Assembly: GCA_018223415.1 (NCBI GenBank) | Contig: JAGTTQ010000001.1 | Span: 3,769,365-3,833,364 of the forward strand | DNA: 64,000 bases | Reading direction: 5' to 3' | DNA from: Eubacteriaceae bacterium Marseille-Q4139 | Lineage (GTDB): Bacteria; Bacillota; Clostridia; Lachnospirales; Lachnospiraceae | Shown here: positions 35,365 through 43,959 of the stretch, piece after piece | Layout: the number at the start of each line of letters is the position of its first letter | How positions within the stretch are numbered: the stretch's first letter is position 1 | Program-made: the position numbers and the translations under genes | The notes under the pieces: model-generated | What the model saw: the letters and a program-made list of their open reading frames with translations, nothing else | Told to the model about the DNA's origin: nothing | Database searches by the model: none

Positions 35365-38118
35365 TTAGTATCCGCCTTCTAAGAACGCCTCAAACTCCTC
35401 CATGGACATCAAAACTTTCCTCGGCTTCGTGCCTTCCTCTTCCCCGACGACGCCTGCCTCGGCAAGCTGATCCATGATCCTGGCCGCCCGGTTGAAACCG
35501 ATTTTGAACATCCGCTGGAGCATCCCAATGGAGGCCTTGTCCTTCTCTATGATGAACTTCCCGGCATCAGGGAACAGCACGTCGCGCTCGTTTCCGCCGT
35601 CTGCGCCGCCTCCCTGGACAGGCTGGTTCATTTTTGCTTCAACTTCCCTGCTGTAACTGCCTTCCGTATTCTGTTCCTTTAAGAAATCTGTCACCCGCGA
35701 CACTTCTCCATCCGAGACGAAGGCGCCCTGGACGCGCACCGGCTTCGGATAGCCGGACGGGTAAAACAGCATATCGCCGTTTCCAAGGAGCTTTTCCGCT
35801 CCGTTCATGTCGATGATCGTCCTGGAGTCCACGCCGGACGCCACGGAGAAGGCGATCCTCGACGGCACGTTTGCCTTGATGACGCCGGTGATGACGTTGA
35901 CCGACGGCCTCTGGGTCGCAATCACAAGATGGATGCCGGCTGCCCGGGCAAGCTGTGCCAGACGGCAGATGGCGTCTTCCACTTCATTGGATGCAACCAT
36001 CATAAGGTCTGCCAGCTCGTCGATGATGATGACGATCTGCGGCAGCTTATTTGGAATTTCCTCTGCCGGGACGTCTCCGGCTTCCTCGATTTTCTTAATC
36101 CGCGCATTGTAGCCCTTGAGGTCACGGACGTTGCAGTCGGCAAATTTCTTGTACCGTTCCGTCATCTCCGCCACGGCCCAGTTTAAGGCACCGGCCGCCT
36201 TTTTGGGATCCGTCACGACGGGGATTAACAGATGGGGGATCCCGTTGTAGACAGACAGCTCCACCACCTTCGGGTCAACCATGATGAGCTTTACGTCCTC
36301 CGGTGACGAATGGTAGAGGAGACTCATAATCATCGTGTTGATGCCCACGGATTTTCCCGAGCCGGTCTGGCCGGCAATTAAAAGATGGGGCATCTTCGCC
36401 AGGTCAGCCACAATGGTCTGGCCGCCGATGTCTTTTCCGACGGCAAAGGCCAGCTTGGATGGGTGCTTTTTAAATTCATCGCTCTCCAAAAGCTCTCTTA
36501 AGTAAACAATGCTGTTGGTCTTATTGGGCACCTCGATTCCCACGGCCGCCTTTCCCGGGATCGGCGCCTCGATACGGATGTCAGCCGCCGCCAGGTTCAG
36601 TTTAATATCGTCCGCCAGGGCCAAAATCCGGCTCACCTTTACGCCCTGTTCCGGGTGCAGCTCATAGCGCGTGACCGTAGGGCCGCAGCTGATGTTGGTG
36701 ACGGTGACGCCGACGCCGAAATTCCGCAATGTCTGCTGGAGCTTGATGGCCGTCTCCTTGTATTCCTTATCGGAAAACTCGCCGGAACTTCCTTTTTTCC
36801 TGGTTAAAAGCGTCATCGGCGGGTAAACATACTCTTTTTTCACCTTTTCTTCGGCCTTTTCAATCTCCGCGCGGACGGAGCTCTCGCTGTCCGCCTTCTC
36901 TGCGGCGGCCTGCTTTCTTGCTTCCATTTTCTTTTTTACGATCTCTTCCGTGTCGGTCTCGATGACCTTTCCCGAGGCCGTCACTACGGTCTTGCGTTCT
37001 TCCGGCGTGTGGAAAATGCCGGAGTCTTCTACTACGGGAACCGGCTCCTCAAAGGACGGTTTCGGCGCACTTTCCGCCGTCTGTTTTTCAGAAAGCCGCC
37101 CTTCGCTTTCAAAGGAAGGGGCCGAAAACAGCTCCATTTCCTCCAGTGTCCTCGTATCGCGGCTCACGAAGACATCCTCGTCCACCCGCGGGCGGGAAAG
37201 GGAGATGTCCTCCTCGAAGGGAACTTCGTCTTCGTCTGCCGCAAAACTGGTTGGCGGCGCCGCAATTTTCCCGACAAAAATGTCGGCCGGATCCGGCATC
37301 TGGATTTTTTCCTGTGCCTGCATGGCCGCTGCCGGTTCTTTTTCCGGCTCCGAAGCCGCAATCGCCGGCTCTTCCCGCAGTGCTTCCGGTGTTTCTTCCA
37401 TGACAGCCGTCTGCACATCCTTTGACAGATCCGTGGAGTTTAAGTTGACGCCGTGAACCTTCTGTTCTTCTTTTAAGAGGCGCCGCTCCTCGCGGATCTC
37501 TTTTCTCCTGTCATAATCCTCCCTGGCATACTGGTACGCCTTCCCGCCGCCGGTTTTCACCGCCGATACAAAGGATTTCTCCGTGATGCAGACAAGACAG
37601 ATAATAAGGGCCAGAAGAAGAATCAGATAGGAACCGATGGTTCCAACTGCCGTATGTAAGAGCACCACAAGGGCGCCGCCAATAATGCCGCCGCCCATGC
37701 CGCTCTCGCCTGCCGTTTCATAAATTTCCTTCAGTGTCTGTCCCTCTGTGTAGCCGCCGCCGAACACAAGCTGGGCCAGCCCGCAGAGGACTAAAAGGAG
37801 CACCTCCACCGCCAGCATTTTATAGACGGCGCGGATGTTGCCCTTGTTCGATGCATAAAAAATCATGCCTGCCGTTAAAAGCACCGGGGCGATATAGCCG
37901 ATGGAGCCGAACACGCCAAGCATGATCTGGCTTAAAAAATCCCCGATGAACCCGCAGATATGAAAGTTGCTTAAAAATAAGAAAACAGAGACTGCAAAGG
38001 TTCCCAGTATTGCCACTTCTGACTGGAGAAAGCCTGTCTCCTGTTTTTTTCCTGTACGCTTTGCCGTGCTTTTCTTTGAGGTCGATGCTGTTTTTTTCTT
38101 ACTGCTGCTGCCTGCCAA
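35365..38118 (-). CDS. ftsK: DNA translocase FtsK/SpoIIIE
   Basis: A septum-anchored DNA pump of 917 residues. Residues about 32-180 hold four membrane helices; about 200-440 is a charged, Pro/Glu-rich linker; then come the alpha, beta and gamma domains. Walker A is AGQTGSGKS at about 582-590, with IMVDPKVVELSVYN, IVIIIDELADLMM (Walker B) and ATQRPSVNVITG following. The C-terminal winged-helix gamma domain (RMFKIGFNRAARIMDQL) reads KOPS/SRS-type polar sequences. The start is TTG at 38118, supported by AAGGGAGG seven bases upstream. A strong promoter lies about 50 bases before it. Whether it serves vegetative division, sporulation or both cannot be told from sequence. Confidence 0.96.
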   Translation of the reverse strand: MAGSSSKKKTASTSKKSTAKRTGKKQETGFLQSEVAILGTFAVSVFLFLSNFHICGFIGDFLSQIMLGVFGSIGYIAPVLLTAGMIFYASNKGNIRAVYKMLAVEVLLLVLCGLAQLVFGGGYTEGQTLKEIYETAGESGMGGGIIGGALVVLLHTAVGTIGSYLILLLALIICLVCITEKSFVSAVKTGGGKAYQYAREDYDRRKEIREERRLLKEEQKVHGVNLNSTDLSKDVQTAVMEETPEALREEPAIAASEPEKEPAAAMQAQEKIQMPDPADIFVGKIAAPPTSFAADEDEVPFEEDISLSRPRVDEDVFVSRDTRTLEEMELFSAPSFESEGRLSEKQTAESAPKPSFEEPVPVVEDSGIFHTPEERKTVVTASGKVIETDTEEIVKKKMEARKQAAAEKADSESSVRAEIEKAEEKVKKEYVYPPMTLLTRKKGSSGEFSDKEYKETAIKLQQTLRNFGVGVTVTNISCGPTVTRYELHPEQGVKVSRILALADDIKLNLAAADIRIEAPIPGKAAVGIEVPNKTNSIVYLRELLESDEFKKHPSKLAFAVGKDIGGQTIVADLAKMPHLLIAGQTGSGKSVGINTMIMSLLYHSSPEDVKLIMVDPKVVELSVYNGIPHLLIPVVTDPKKAAGALNWAVAEMTERYKKFADCNVRDLKGYNARIKKIEEAGDVPAEEIPNKLPQIVIIIDELADLMMVASNEVEDAICRLAQLARAAGIHLVIATQRPSVNVITGVIKANVPSRIAFSVASGVDSRTIIDMNGAEKLLGNGDMLFYPSGYPKPVRVQGAFVSDGEVSRVTDFLKEQNTEGSYSREVEAKMNQPVQGGGADGGNERDVLFPDAGKFIIEKDKASIGMLQRMFKIGFNRAARIMDQLAEAGVVGEEEGTKPRKVLMSMEEFEAFLEGGY

Positions 38119-38165
38119 ACCGAAGCCTCCCTTAATAGAACTCCAGGCCGAAGCCTTCTTGGTTT

Positions 38166-38194
38166 AGTATAGCTTAAATGAGCCTAAATTGCAA
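38166..38194 (-). promoter_or_regulatory. Sigma-A promoter of ftsK
   Basis: On the minus strand TTGCAA (38194-38189), 17 bases, then TATACT (38171-38166), about 50 bases before the TTG start of ftsK. Both boxes and the spacing are close to consensus. Confidence 0.8.
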
Positions 38195-38236
38195 CCGGAA
38201 TCAGAACGCAGGTTCTTTTTGGGGGCTGGGAAGGCA

Positions 38237-39046
38237 CTATTTCCCATCAATCATCTCATACAGCTTAGAAAGCGCCTCCCGGATTCCGCCCACCTCGTTA
38301 ATCAATCCCTTTTCCACCGCATCCTTTCCAACCAAAACTGTCCCCAGATCCTTTGTCAGCATCTTCGTGTTGTGCATCAGACCTTTTAACTCTTCATGGG
38401 AAATTCTGCTGTGGCCTGACACAAAGCTTAAGATCCGCTCCTCAATCATCTCGAAATACTCATACGTCTGGGCCGTGCCGATCACCATGCCCGTCATCCG
38501 CACCGGGTGCACCATCATGGTACCGGTGGGGACGATAAAGGAATAATCCGTCGCTACGGCCAGGGGAACGCCGATGGAATGGCTGTCGCCGATGATAAGG
38601 GATACCGTCGGCTTGCTTAAGGAGGCCAGCATCTCCGCGAGGGCCAGGCCGCAGCTCACATCCCCGCCCACGGTGTTGATGAGGACGAGGACGCCCTCGA
38701 TGTCCTCATCGTCCTCCACCTCCGCAAGCTTCGGCAGGATATGTTCATACTTTGTCGTCTTTGTGCTGCCGGACAGATTTTCATGTCCCTCAATCTCACC
38801 GATGATGGAGAGCAGGTGGATGCGCCCCTTCTTTGCGCCTCCCAGGGTGAGCTGGCCGTTTTCCCGGATCCGCTCCTCTTCTTCCTTTGTCTTATCGCCG
38901 GAAGATCTGCCCGCTCCGTTTTTTGCCTCCATGACGGCATTTCTTCTCTCCGCCTGAAGCGCCGGGACGCGCCCGGTTTCCCGTTCCCGAAAAGCCAGAT
39001 CCTCTTCTCCGCCGTAGCCGAACCATGGGCCAAACATGTTTTCCAT
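38237..39046 (-). CDS. tepA: ClpP-like protease, TepA/YmfB type
   Basis: A 269-residue member of the ClpP/crotonase superfamily like B. subtilis TepA (YmfB), linked in older literature to protein secretion. The predicted nucleophile is Ser157 in GDSHSIG, the active His is His180 in MMVHPVRM, and GGDVSCGLALAEML precedes them. About 100 residues at the N-terminus are polar and charged, longer than in ClpP. There is no signal peptide. I place the start at 39046, 10 bases after AAGGAG; this site is inside a 20-bp hairpin (39052-39104). It lies between the wall hydrolase gene and ftsK; the neighbourhood tepA-ftsK is conserved in Bacillus. Confidence 0.88.
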   Translation of the reverse strand: MENMFGPWFGYGGEEDLAFRERETGRVPALQAERRNAVMEAKNGAGRSSGDKTKEEEERIRENGQLTLGGAKKGRIHLLSIIGEIEGHENLSGSTKTTKYEHILPKLAEVEDDEDIEGVLVLINTVGGDVSCGLALAEMLASLSKPTVSLIIGDSHSIGVPLAVATDYSFIVPTGTMMVHPVRMTGMVIGTAQTYEYFEMIEERILSFVSGHSRISHEELKGLMHNTKMLTKDLGTVLVGKDAVEKGLINEVGGIREALSKLYEMIDGK

Positions 39047-39051
39047 ACAAA

Positions 39052-39104
39052 AAAATCTCCTTTCCCACACAGTTTTCCTTAGTTTGTGTGGAAAAGGAGA
39101 TTTT
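39052..39104 (-). terminator. 20-bp hairpin with U tract that also covers the tepA ribosome binding site
   Basis: The arms 39052-39071 and 39085-39104 form 20 pairs with a single G-U and a 13-base loop. On the minus strand the second arm ends GGAGAUUUU and runs into a further three U, so it can act as the terminator of the NlpC/P60 gene, whose stop is 20 bases upstream. The AAGGAG of tepA (39058-39063) is in the stem opposite CUCCUU. Confidence 0.85.
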
Positions 39105-39123
39105 ATTCTGCTTATATATATGA

Positions 39124-40737
39124 TCAGTCGCCGATCACGTTGACGATCCGAAGCGGGGTCCTGTAATTCCATGTGGAAATCTTGATTCCGCTTCTCTTGC
39201 TTGCCGCATGGATGACCTGTCCGTTTCCGATATACATCGACACATGGTTAATGGTACCGCTGCTGTTTCCGTAGAAAATCAGGTCGCCGGGCCGCATCTC
39301 GCTGGACTTGATCCGCTTCCCTCTCTGAGCCTGGGAGCCGGAATAATGCGGCAGGGAAATGCCGAAATGTTTCATAACCGACATGGTAAATCCGGAACAG
39401 TCGGCGCCTTTTGTAAGGCTCGTGCCACCCCATACATACGGATTTCCAAGGAACTGCATCGCATAGTTGACGATCTGGCTCCTCAGAGACGCCTTCTCTT
39501 CGGCCGGCGAGAACTTAATGGCCTCGGCCAGCGCATACCGCACGTCCACATAATCAGTGGACACGTATGCCGAAGTGATCTCATTGCTTCCGTCGCCTTC
39601 GCCGCCTTCATCAAATTCGATCTGCACCCAGCCGTCTAACTGCTGGAGCACATGGTACCGCTCGTTGTTGGAAATCTGTGTCCAGATCTTTGCGTCCGTG
39701 GACGGCTCCGTCCTGGCGTTCAGCCGGTCGGTGCTCACGACGGCCATCAGCTCCGCGTGCTCCATGGCCGCCTGGCGGGCCGCGTCGCCGGTCAGGATAT
39801 AGTCGCCTTTCACATAGCCTGTCAGGTTCCCGGAACGGATCTTGTACCAGCCGTCCGTCTCTTCCAGAATCTCACAGCCGGCATAGCTTGGCAGCTTTCC
39901 GATAATCTTTCCGTCTGATTCGCTGGCCGCATCCCGGATATTCAGGTAATTCGTCACGTTGGAGACGCCGGGATTGTTGTAGTAATTTAACACCATGGCC
40001 TTTAAATCCAGCTTCCTGGCCTCGTTGAGGCCGAACCGCTTTTCTGCATAGTCCATGGAGATATAGCCGCCGGGAATCTGATACCAGCCGTCCTCCTGGC
40101 CTAAAATTTCATACCGCTCGCCCTCTAAGCACTGACCAACCACGTTGGACTGGGTGGACGGTTCCTCGCGGATATTTAAGTTGTCCGTCAAAACGACAGC
40201 CAGATCCGTCACAAGGGACGCCGCTTTTTCCCTGGCTGCATCGCCGGTAATCACATATTCTGAACTCACATACCCTTCAATGCCGCCGGAAGTCACATGG
40301 TACCAGCCGTCTAACTCCTCCATAATCTGACAGGCGCTTCCGTCAAGGAGCTTTCCGACCACCTGGGAGCCTGTCTCCGGGCTTTTCCGCATGTTCAGGT
40401 AGCCGGATACCTGCACCATCCCGAGATTCGCATAGGAGTTCACCACATTCTGCACGTCCTCCTCATGCTTTTTCTGCGCTTCAGCCGCCCTGGACTCAGC
40501 CTCGGCTTCTCTGGATGCCGTCACCTCGTCCACCGTCGCCGTCACGGTCTCTGCGGACGTCTCCGGATCGCCTTCCTCTCCTGTTTTTATAAAGCGGCTC
40601 CCGAACCAGATGCCGCCGGCCACGACGCAGACGGCCGCTGCCGCCGCAATGTATTTCCAGTACGGATTCTGATTCCGCTTCCTGCGTGCCTTATTGATGG
40701 AAGCCATATAATCCACCGGCTTCTTGTCATCGAACAT
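39124..40737 (-). CDS. NlpC/P60 cell wall hydrolase with four SH3 domains
   Basis: A 537-residue exported peptidoglycan endopeptidase. After a short cytoplasmic part (MFDDKKPVDYMASINKARRK) there is one membrane helix at about residues 26-46, used as an uncleaved anchor or signal. Four bacterial SH3 repeats follow (about 95-160, 180-240, 260-325, 345-410); each second one is preceded by GDAAR, so a two-repeat unit seems duplicated. The C-terminal NlpC/P60 domain has the catalytic Cys in ADCSGFTM, His in NHVSMYIG and a second His in QVIHAAS. AGAGGAG precedes the chosen start; an upstream frame extension lacks a site. Its promoter is at 40810-40838. Confidence 0.93.
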   Translation of the reverse strand: MFDDKKPVDYMASINKARRKRNQNPYWKYIAAAAAVCVVAGGIWFGSRFIKTGEEGDPETSAETVTATVDEVTASREAEAESRAAEAQKKHEEDVQNVVNSYANLGMVQVSGYLNMRKSPETGSQVVGKLLDGSACQIMEELDGWYHVTSGGIEGYVSSEYVITGDAAREKAASLVTDLAVVLTDNLNIREEPSTQSNVVGQCLEGERYEILGQEDGWYQIPGGYISMDYAEKRFGLNEARKLDLKAMVLNYYNNPGVSNVTNYLNIRDAASESDGKIIGKLPSYAGCEILEETDGWYKIRSGNLTGYVKGDYILTGDAARQAAMEHAELMAVVSTDRLNARTEPSTDAKIWTQISNNERYHVLQQLDGWVQIEFDEGGEGDGSNEITSAYVSTDYVDVRYALAEAIKFSPAEEKASLRSQIVNYAMQFLGNPYVWGGTSLTKGADCSGFTMSVMKHFGISLPHYSGSQAQRGKRIKSSEMRPGDLIFYGNSSGTINHVSMYIGNGQVIHAASKRSGIKISTWNYRTPLRIVNVIGD

Positions 40738-40809
40738 GTTCTTCTCTCCTCTGAAATTCTGTCTTGTCGTCAGCGCCGGATCTTCTCCGGCAAAAATCAC
40801 CTGCATACA

Positions 40810-40838
40810 AGTTTACCATAAAAGAGGAAAAAATGCAA
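40810..40838 (-). promoter_or_regulatory. Probable promoter of the NlpC/P60 gene
   Basis: On the minus strand TTGCAT (40838-40833), 17 bases, TAAACT (40815-40810), with TGG just before the -10 box (extended -10). It lies about 70 bases before the start codon. Confidence 0.65.
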
Positions 40839-40915
40839 AAATAAATTCTTACGAAAGTGTGAAATTATTAAGAAAGTGTTTTCCTACGCGTCCTGCGGCA
40901 GACTGCCGTATATGG

Positions 40916-40944
40916 AAAAACCGTCTGACGTTCCCGCCAGACGG
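40916..40944 (-). terminator. Intrinsic terminator of the membrane dipeptidase gene
   Basis: On the minus strand a 10-bp stem (CCGUCUGGCG with CGUCAGACGG, one G-U) and a 4-base loop are followed by five U. It lies about 10 bases after the stop of the dipeptidase gene. Confidence 0.85.
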
Positions 40945-40954
40945 CCTTTCCCCT

Positions 40955-41968
40955 TTATAGTACGTCCCGGTACACCCGGAGTACGTTCTTATAAAAAATC
41001 TTTTCGATCTCAGAATCCGTAAACTTCTCGGCCGCCAGCTTGTCGGCCAGAAGCCCCATGTCCTGAGCGCCCTTCATTTCAAAGGAAATCGGCGTCCCGT
41101 CAAAATCAGAGCCAAGGCCTACGGCGTCAATGCCGCCCACCTTCTTAATATGGCGGATATGGTTCACCACATCGTCCAGGGAAACCTGATACTCATTTCC
41201 CGGATTTCCCCATTTATCCGCATCACGAAGGAACGACGGGCAGTAGTTCATACCGATGACGCCGCCTTTTTCGGCGATGCCCCGGATCATCTCATCCGTC
41301 AGGTTCCGCACATGGCCGCAGACAGCACGTGCATTGGAATGGCTTGCCACAAACGGCTTTCTGCTGTGGGCAATCACGTCAAAGATCCCCTTGTCGCCGA
41401 GATGGGACACGTCGGCGATCATACCGAGCCGCTCCATTTCCTCCAGGAATTCAAAGCCCCGCTCCGTAAGCCCATGCTCCGTCTCCGGTGCGAAAGTGCC
41501 CGCGTGGGGCCCTGTCATATGTACCTGATTTGGCCAGGCCAGCTCGTTTTGATAATTCCACGTAAACGTGAACATCCGCACGCCCAGCTCATAGAAAATC
41601 CGGAGATATTCCGGCTTTCCCTCGCAGACGGCGCCCTCTTCCATCGTAAGCATGGCAGACATGCGCCCTTTCTTCTGATTTTCCTCGATGTCCGCAAAGC
41701 TCTTTACAATGCCGATCCGTTCCGGGTATTTCCGCATTTCCGCAAAAAACAGGTCGGCAAGGCGGAACGCGTACTCCGGAGGGGACATGATCCCTTTGAT
41801 CTCCTCCAGCGGAGTAAAGATGGCAAAATTCTGGACAAGGTAATCTCCCTTTTCCATCTTTGAGAGGTCGATGTGCAGATCGTTTTCGGCGATAGAGACC
41901 GCCTCTCCCTTCTGTTTTTTGGCATACAGCTCCAGAATGGTGTCGCAGTGCATATCCACAACTTTCAT
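40955..41968 (-). CDS. Membrane dipeptidase, peptidase family M19
   Basis: A 337-residue zinc dipeptidase of the renal dipeptidase family, which cleaves L-Xaa-D/L-Xaa dipeptides. VVDMHCDTILEL (about residues 3-14) supplies the HxD metal pair, MTMEEGAVCEG (about 109-119) the bridging Glu, MIADVSHLGDKGIFDV (about 192-207) a metal His, VASHSNARAVC the next, and GLGSDFDGTP (about 289-298) the Asp. There is no signal peptide, so it is probably cytoplasmic in spite of the family name. I start at 41968, with GGGAG nine bases upstream. It has its own promoter and terminator and stands alone. Confidence 0.94.
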   Translation of the reverse strand: MKVVDMHCDTILELYAKKQKGEAVSIAENDLHIDLSKMEKGDYLVQNFAIFTPLEEIKGIMSPPEYAFRLADLFFAEMRKYPERIGIVKSFADIEENQKKGRMSAMLTMEEGAVCEGKPEYLRIFYELGVRMFTFTWNYQNELAWPNQVHMTGPHAGTFAPETEHGLTERGFEFLEEMERLGMIADVSHLGDKGIFDVIAHSRKPFVASHSNARAVCGHVRNLTDEMIRGIAEKGGVIGMNYCPSFLRDADKWGNPGNEYQVSLDDVVNHIRHIKKVGGIDAVGLGSDFDGTPISFEMKGAQDMGLLADKLAAEKFTDSEIEKIFYKNVLRVYRDVL

Positions 41969-42006
41969 ATCTGATTCTCCCTTTCTTTTGGCAGTTCTCA
42001 ACGACT

Positions 42007-42035
42007 ATCTTACTATCTGCCGCCGGAAAGTTCAA
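42007..42035 (-). promoter_or_regulatory. Sigma-A promoter of the membrane dipeptidase gene
   Basis: On the minus strand TTGAAC (42035-42030), 17 bases, TAAGAT (42012-42007), about 38 bases before the start. It begins only 13 bases after the stop of the exporter permease gene. Confidence 0.8.
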
Positions 42036-42048
42036 GGGCTTTTCGCGC

Positions 42049-43233
42049 TTATTCGCTCCGCAGGGCCTCGATGGGATTAAGCCTTGCTGCGCGGGCCGCC
42101 GGCATGTAGCCGAAGATCAGGCCGATACCCACGGATACGGAAAAGGAGATGATTACGGCCGACGGCGTCGGCGTGGACGGGATTCCAAGCAGGTTCCCAA
42201 GCCCTGTCGTAGCCGCAGAGCCGACGATAATGCCGATGATGCCGCCGATAGAACTGGTGACGGCCGCCTCAATGACAAACTGCTGCATGATGACGCGCCG
42301 CTTGGCTCCCAGGGCCTTCCGGATGCCGATTTCCCTAGTACGCTCCGTCACGGACACCAGCATGATATTCATGACGCCGACGCCTGCCACGAGAAGGGAG
42401 ATCCCGGCAATGCCGCCGAGCATGGCCGACATCATGGCGATCTGCTCGTTTAAGGTATCCATAAGCTCGCTCATGGCCGTGACATGGAAGAAATCGTCGC
42501 TCTTTAATTTGTCCAGCAGAAAGTCTTCCAGAGCCGATCTGCACTGGCTGCTTTGACTGACATCCGCCGATGTAAATATGTAGTTGGTAATAACGGCATT
42601 CCGCGACATCTTCACGGCCCGGCTGTACGGGATCCAGACGAAGTCATCGGTGCAGCCGTCATCAAAATCGCTCAGATCCTCGGTCTGCTGTTCCACGACG
42701 CCGACAATCTGATACGGTTCACCGTTCAGCTTGATATTCTCCCCGACAGCCCTCTCGCTGCTTCCGTAAAGCTCGGAAGCCACATACGCGCCGACAACGG
42801 CCACCTTCTGCCGCGCAGCCATATCCGAATAGAGCAGGTTCCTGCCGTAAGCGATCTCATAGCCCTGAATATCCAGGTATTCTTCGCTGTACCCGCCCAC
42901 GGATGTGGCATCCATGGTGTCAGAGCCATGCTTGACCGTGACATTCACCGACACGTTCGGCGACATCTGGGCAAAGAGATCCTGATGTTCCTCATAAAAC
43001 TCATAGAACTCGTCGACATCTATGGTTCTGGAGGCCAGAGCCGTATAATTCACGTTGATCTTATTCATGCCCATGCTGGCGAAGCTCTCCACCATGTAGG
43101 ACATCTGCCCGTTGACGATGCTCACCAGGATAATGACGGAGGCAACGCCGATGATGATCCCGAGCATCGTAAGAAAAGAACGCATTTTGTTGCCCCAGAT
43201 GCTCCTTAAGGCCATTTTAAATGATTGCAGCAT
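42049..43233 (-). CDS. MacB/FtsX-type ABC transporter permease
   Basis: A 394-residue permease of the MacB family. One N-terminal helix (KMRSFLTMLGIIIGVASVII) is followed by a large extracytoplasmic MacB_PCD domain (about residues 45-260), then three C-terminal FtsX helices (about 270-385) ending ARAARLNPIEALRSE, a typical coupling tail. It starts inside the end of the ATPase gene (17-base overlap). With the adaptor and ATPase encoded just upstream it should form a mechanotransmission exporter in the cytoplasmic membrane. The cargo is unknown; peptides, antibiotics or lipoproteins are typical for this class. Confidence 0.93.
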   Translation of the reverse strand: MLQSFKMALRSIWGNKMRSFLTMLGIIIGVASVIILVSIVNGQMSYMVESFASMGMNKINVNYTALASRTIDVDEFYEFYEEHQDLFAQMSPNVSVNVTVKHGSDTMDATSVGGYSEEYLDIQGYEIAYGRNLLYSDMAARQKVAVVGAYVASELYGSSERAVGENIKLNGEPYQIVGVVEQQTEDLSDFDDGCTDDFVWIPYSRAVKMSRNAVITNYIFTSADVSQSSQCRSALEDFLLDKLKSDDFFHVTAMSELMDTLNEQIAMMSAMLGGIAGISLLVAGVGVMNIMLVSVTERTREIGIRKALGAKRRVIMQQFVIEAAVTSSIGGIIGIIVGSAATTGLGNLLGIPSTPTPSAVIISFSVSVGIGLIFGYMPAARAARLNPIEALRSE

Positions 43234-43939
43234 ATTCCTTTACATCTCCGTCAAAATTGATCTTCCCGTCATGGATCCTGACAACACGCCTGGCCTCCAT
43301 GGCAATGGAGCTGTCATGGGTAATCATGACGATGGTGTTGCCCTCGTCGTTTAATTTCTTAAAGAAGTCCAGCACCTCTCTTCCCGTCCTGGAATCCAGG
43401 GCGCCCGTGGGCTCGTCGGCAAGAAGCAGGGACGGCTCGGCCGCCAGGGCTCTTGCAATGGATACCCTCTGCTGCTGGCCGCCGGAGAGCTGGTTCGGAT
43501 AATTCTTCCATTTTTCCTTTAAGCCGACACGCTCCAGGGACTCCAAAGCCCTCTCTCTCCTGTCCCAGGTGTCCATCCCGGCATAGAGAAGAGGAAGCTC
43601 GACGTTTTCCAGAAGGTTTAATTTCGGCAAAAGGTTGTACTGCTGGAACACGAAGCCGATCATCTTGTTGCGGATTTCCGCAAGCTGGTTGTCGCTCATA
43701 TCGCTGACGTCCTCGCCGCCCAGGAAATATTCTCCTTCCGTCGGTACATCCAGGGCGCCGATGATGTTCATGAGCGTGGACTTTCCGCTTCCGGACTTTC
43801 CCACAATGGCCACAAACTCGCCGCGGTAAATCGTCAGGCTGATCCCGTCGTTGGCCCGTACCTCCTCGTCGCCCATCTGATAAATTTTATAAATGTTTTT
43901 CAACTCTATGAGAGGCGTATTTTTGTTCTTGTCTTCCAT
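43217..43939 (-). CDS. ABC transporter ATPase, MacB/LolD type
   Basis: A 240-residue ATPase with Walker A GKSGSGKSTLMN (about residues 47-58), Q-loop in FVFQQYNLLPKL, signature LSGGQQQRVSIARAL (about 146-160), Walker B LLLADEPTGALD (about 167-178) and the H-switch MITHDSS. It drives the permease encoded downstream. The start at 43939 has GGAGGAGA close upstream and lies 20 bases after the adaptor gene; a longer frame is compositionally odd because it runs over the Gly-rich tail of the adaptor gene. Confidence 0.95.
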   Translation of the reverse strand: MEDKNKNTPLIELKNIYKIYQMGDEEVRANDGISLTIYRGEFVAIVGKSGSGKSTLMNIIGALDVPTEGEYFLGGEDVSDMSDNQLAEIRNKMIGFVFQQYNLLPKLNLLENVELPLLYAGMDTWDRRERALESLERVGLKEKWKNYPNQLSGGQQQRVSIARALAAEPSLLLADEPTGALDSRTGREVLDFFKKLNDEGNTIVMITHDSSIAMEARRVVRIHDGKINFDGDVKEYAAII

Positions 43940-43959
43940 CTGAACCGTCTCCTCCCCGC

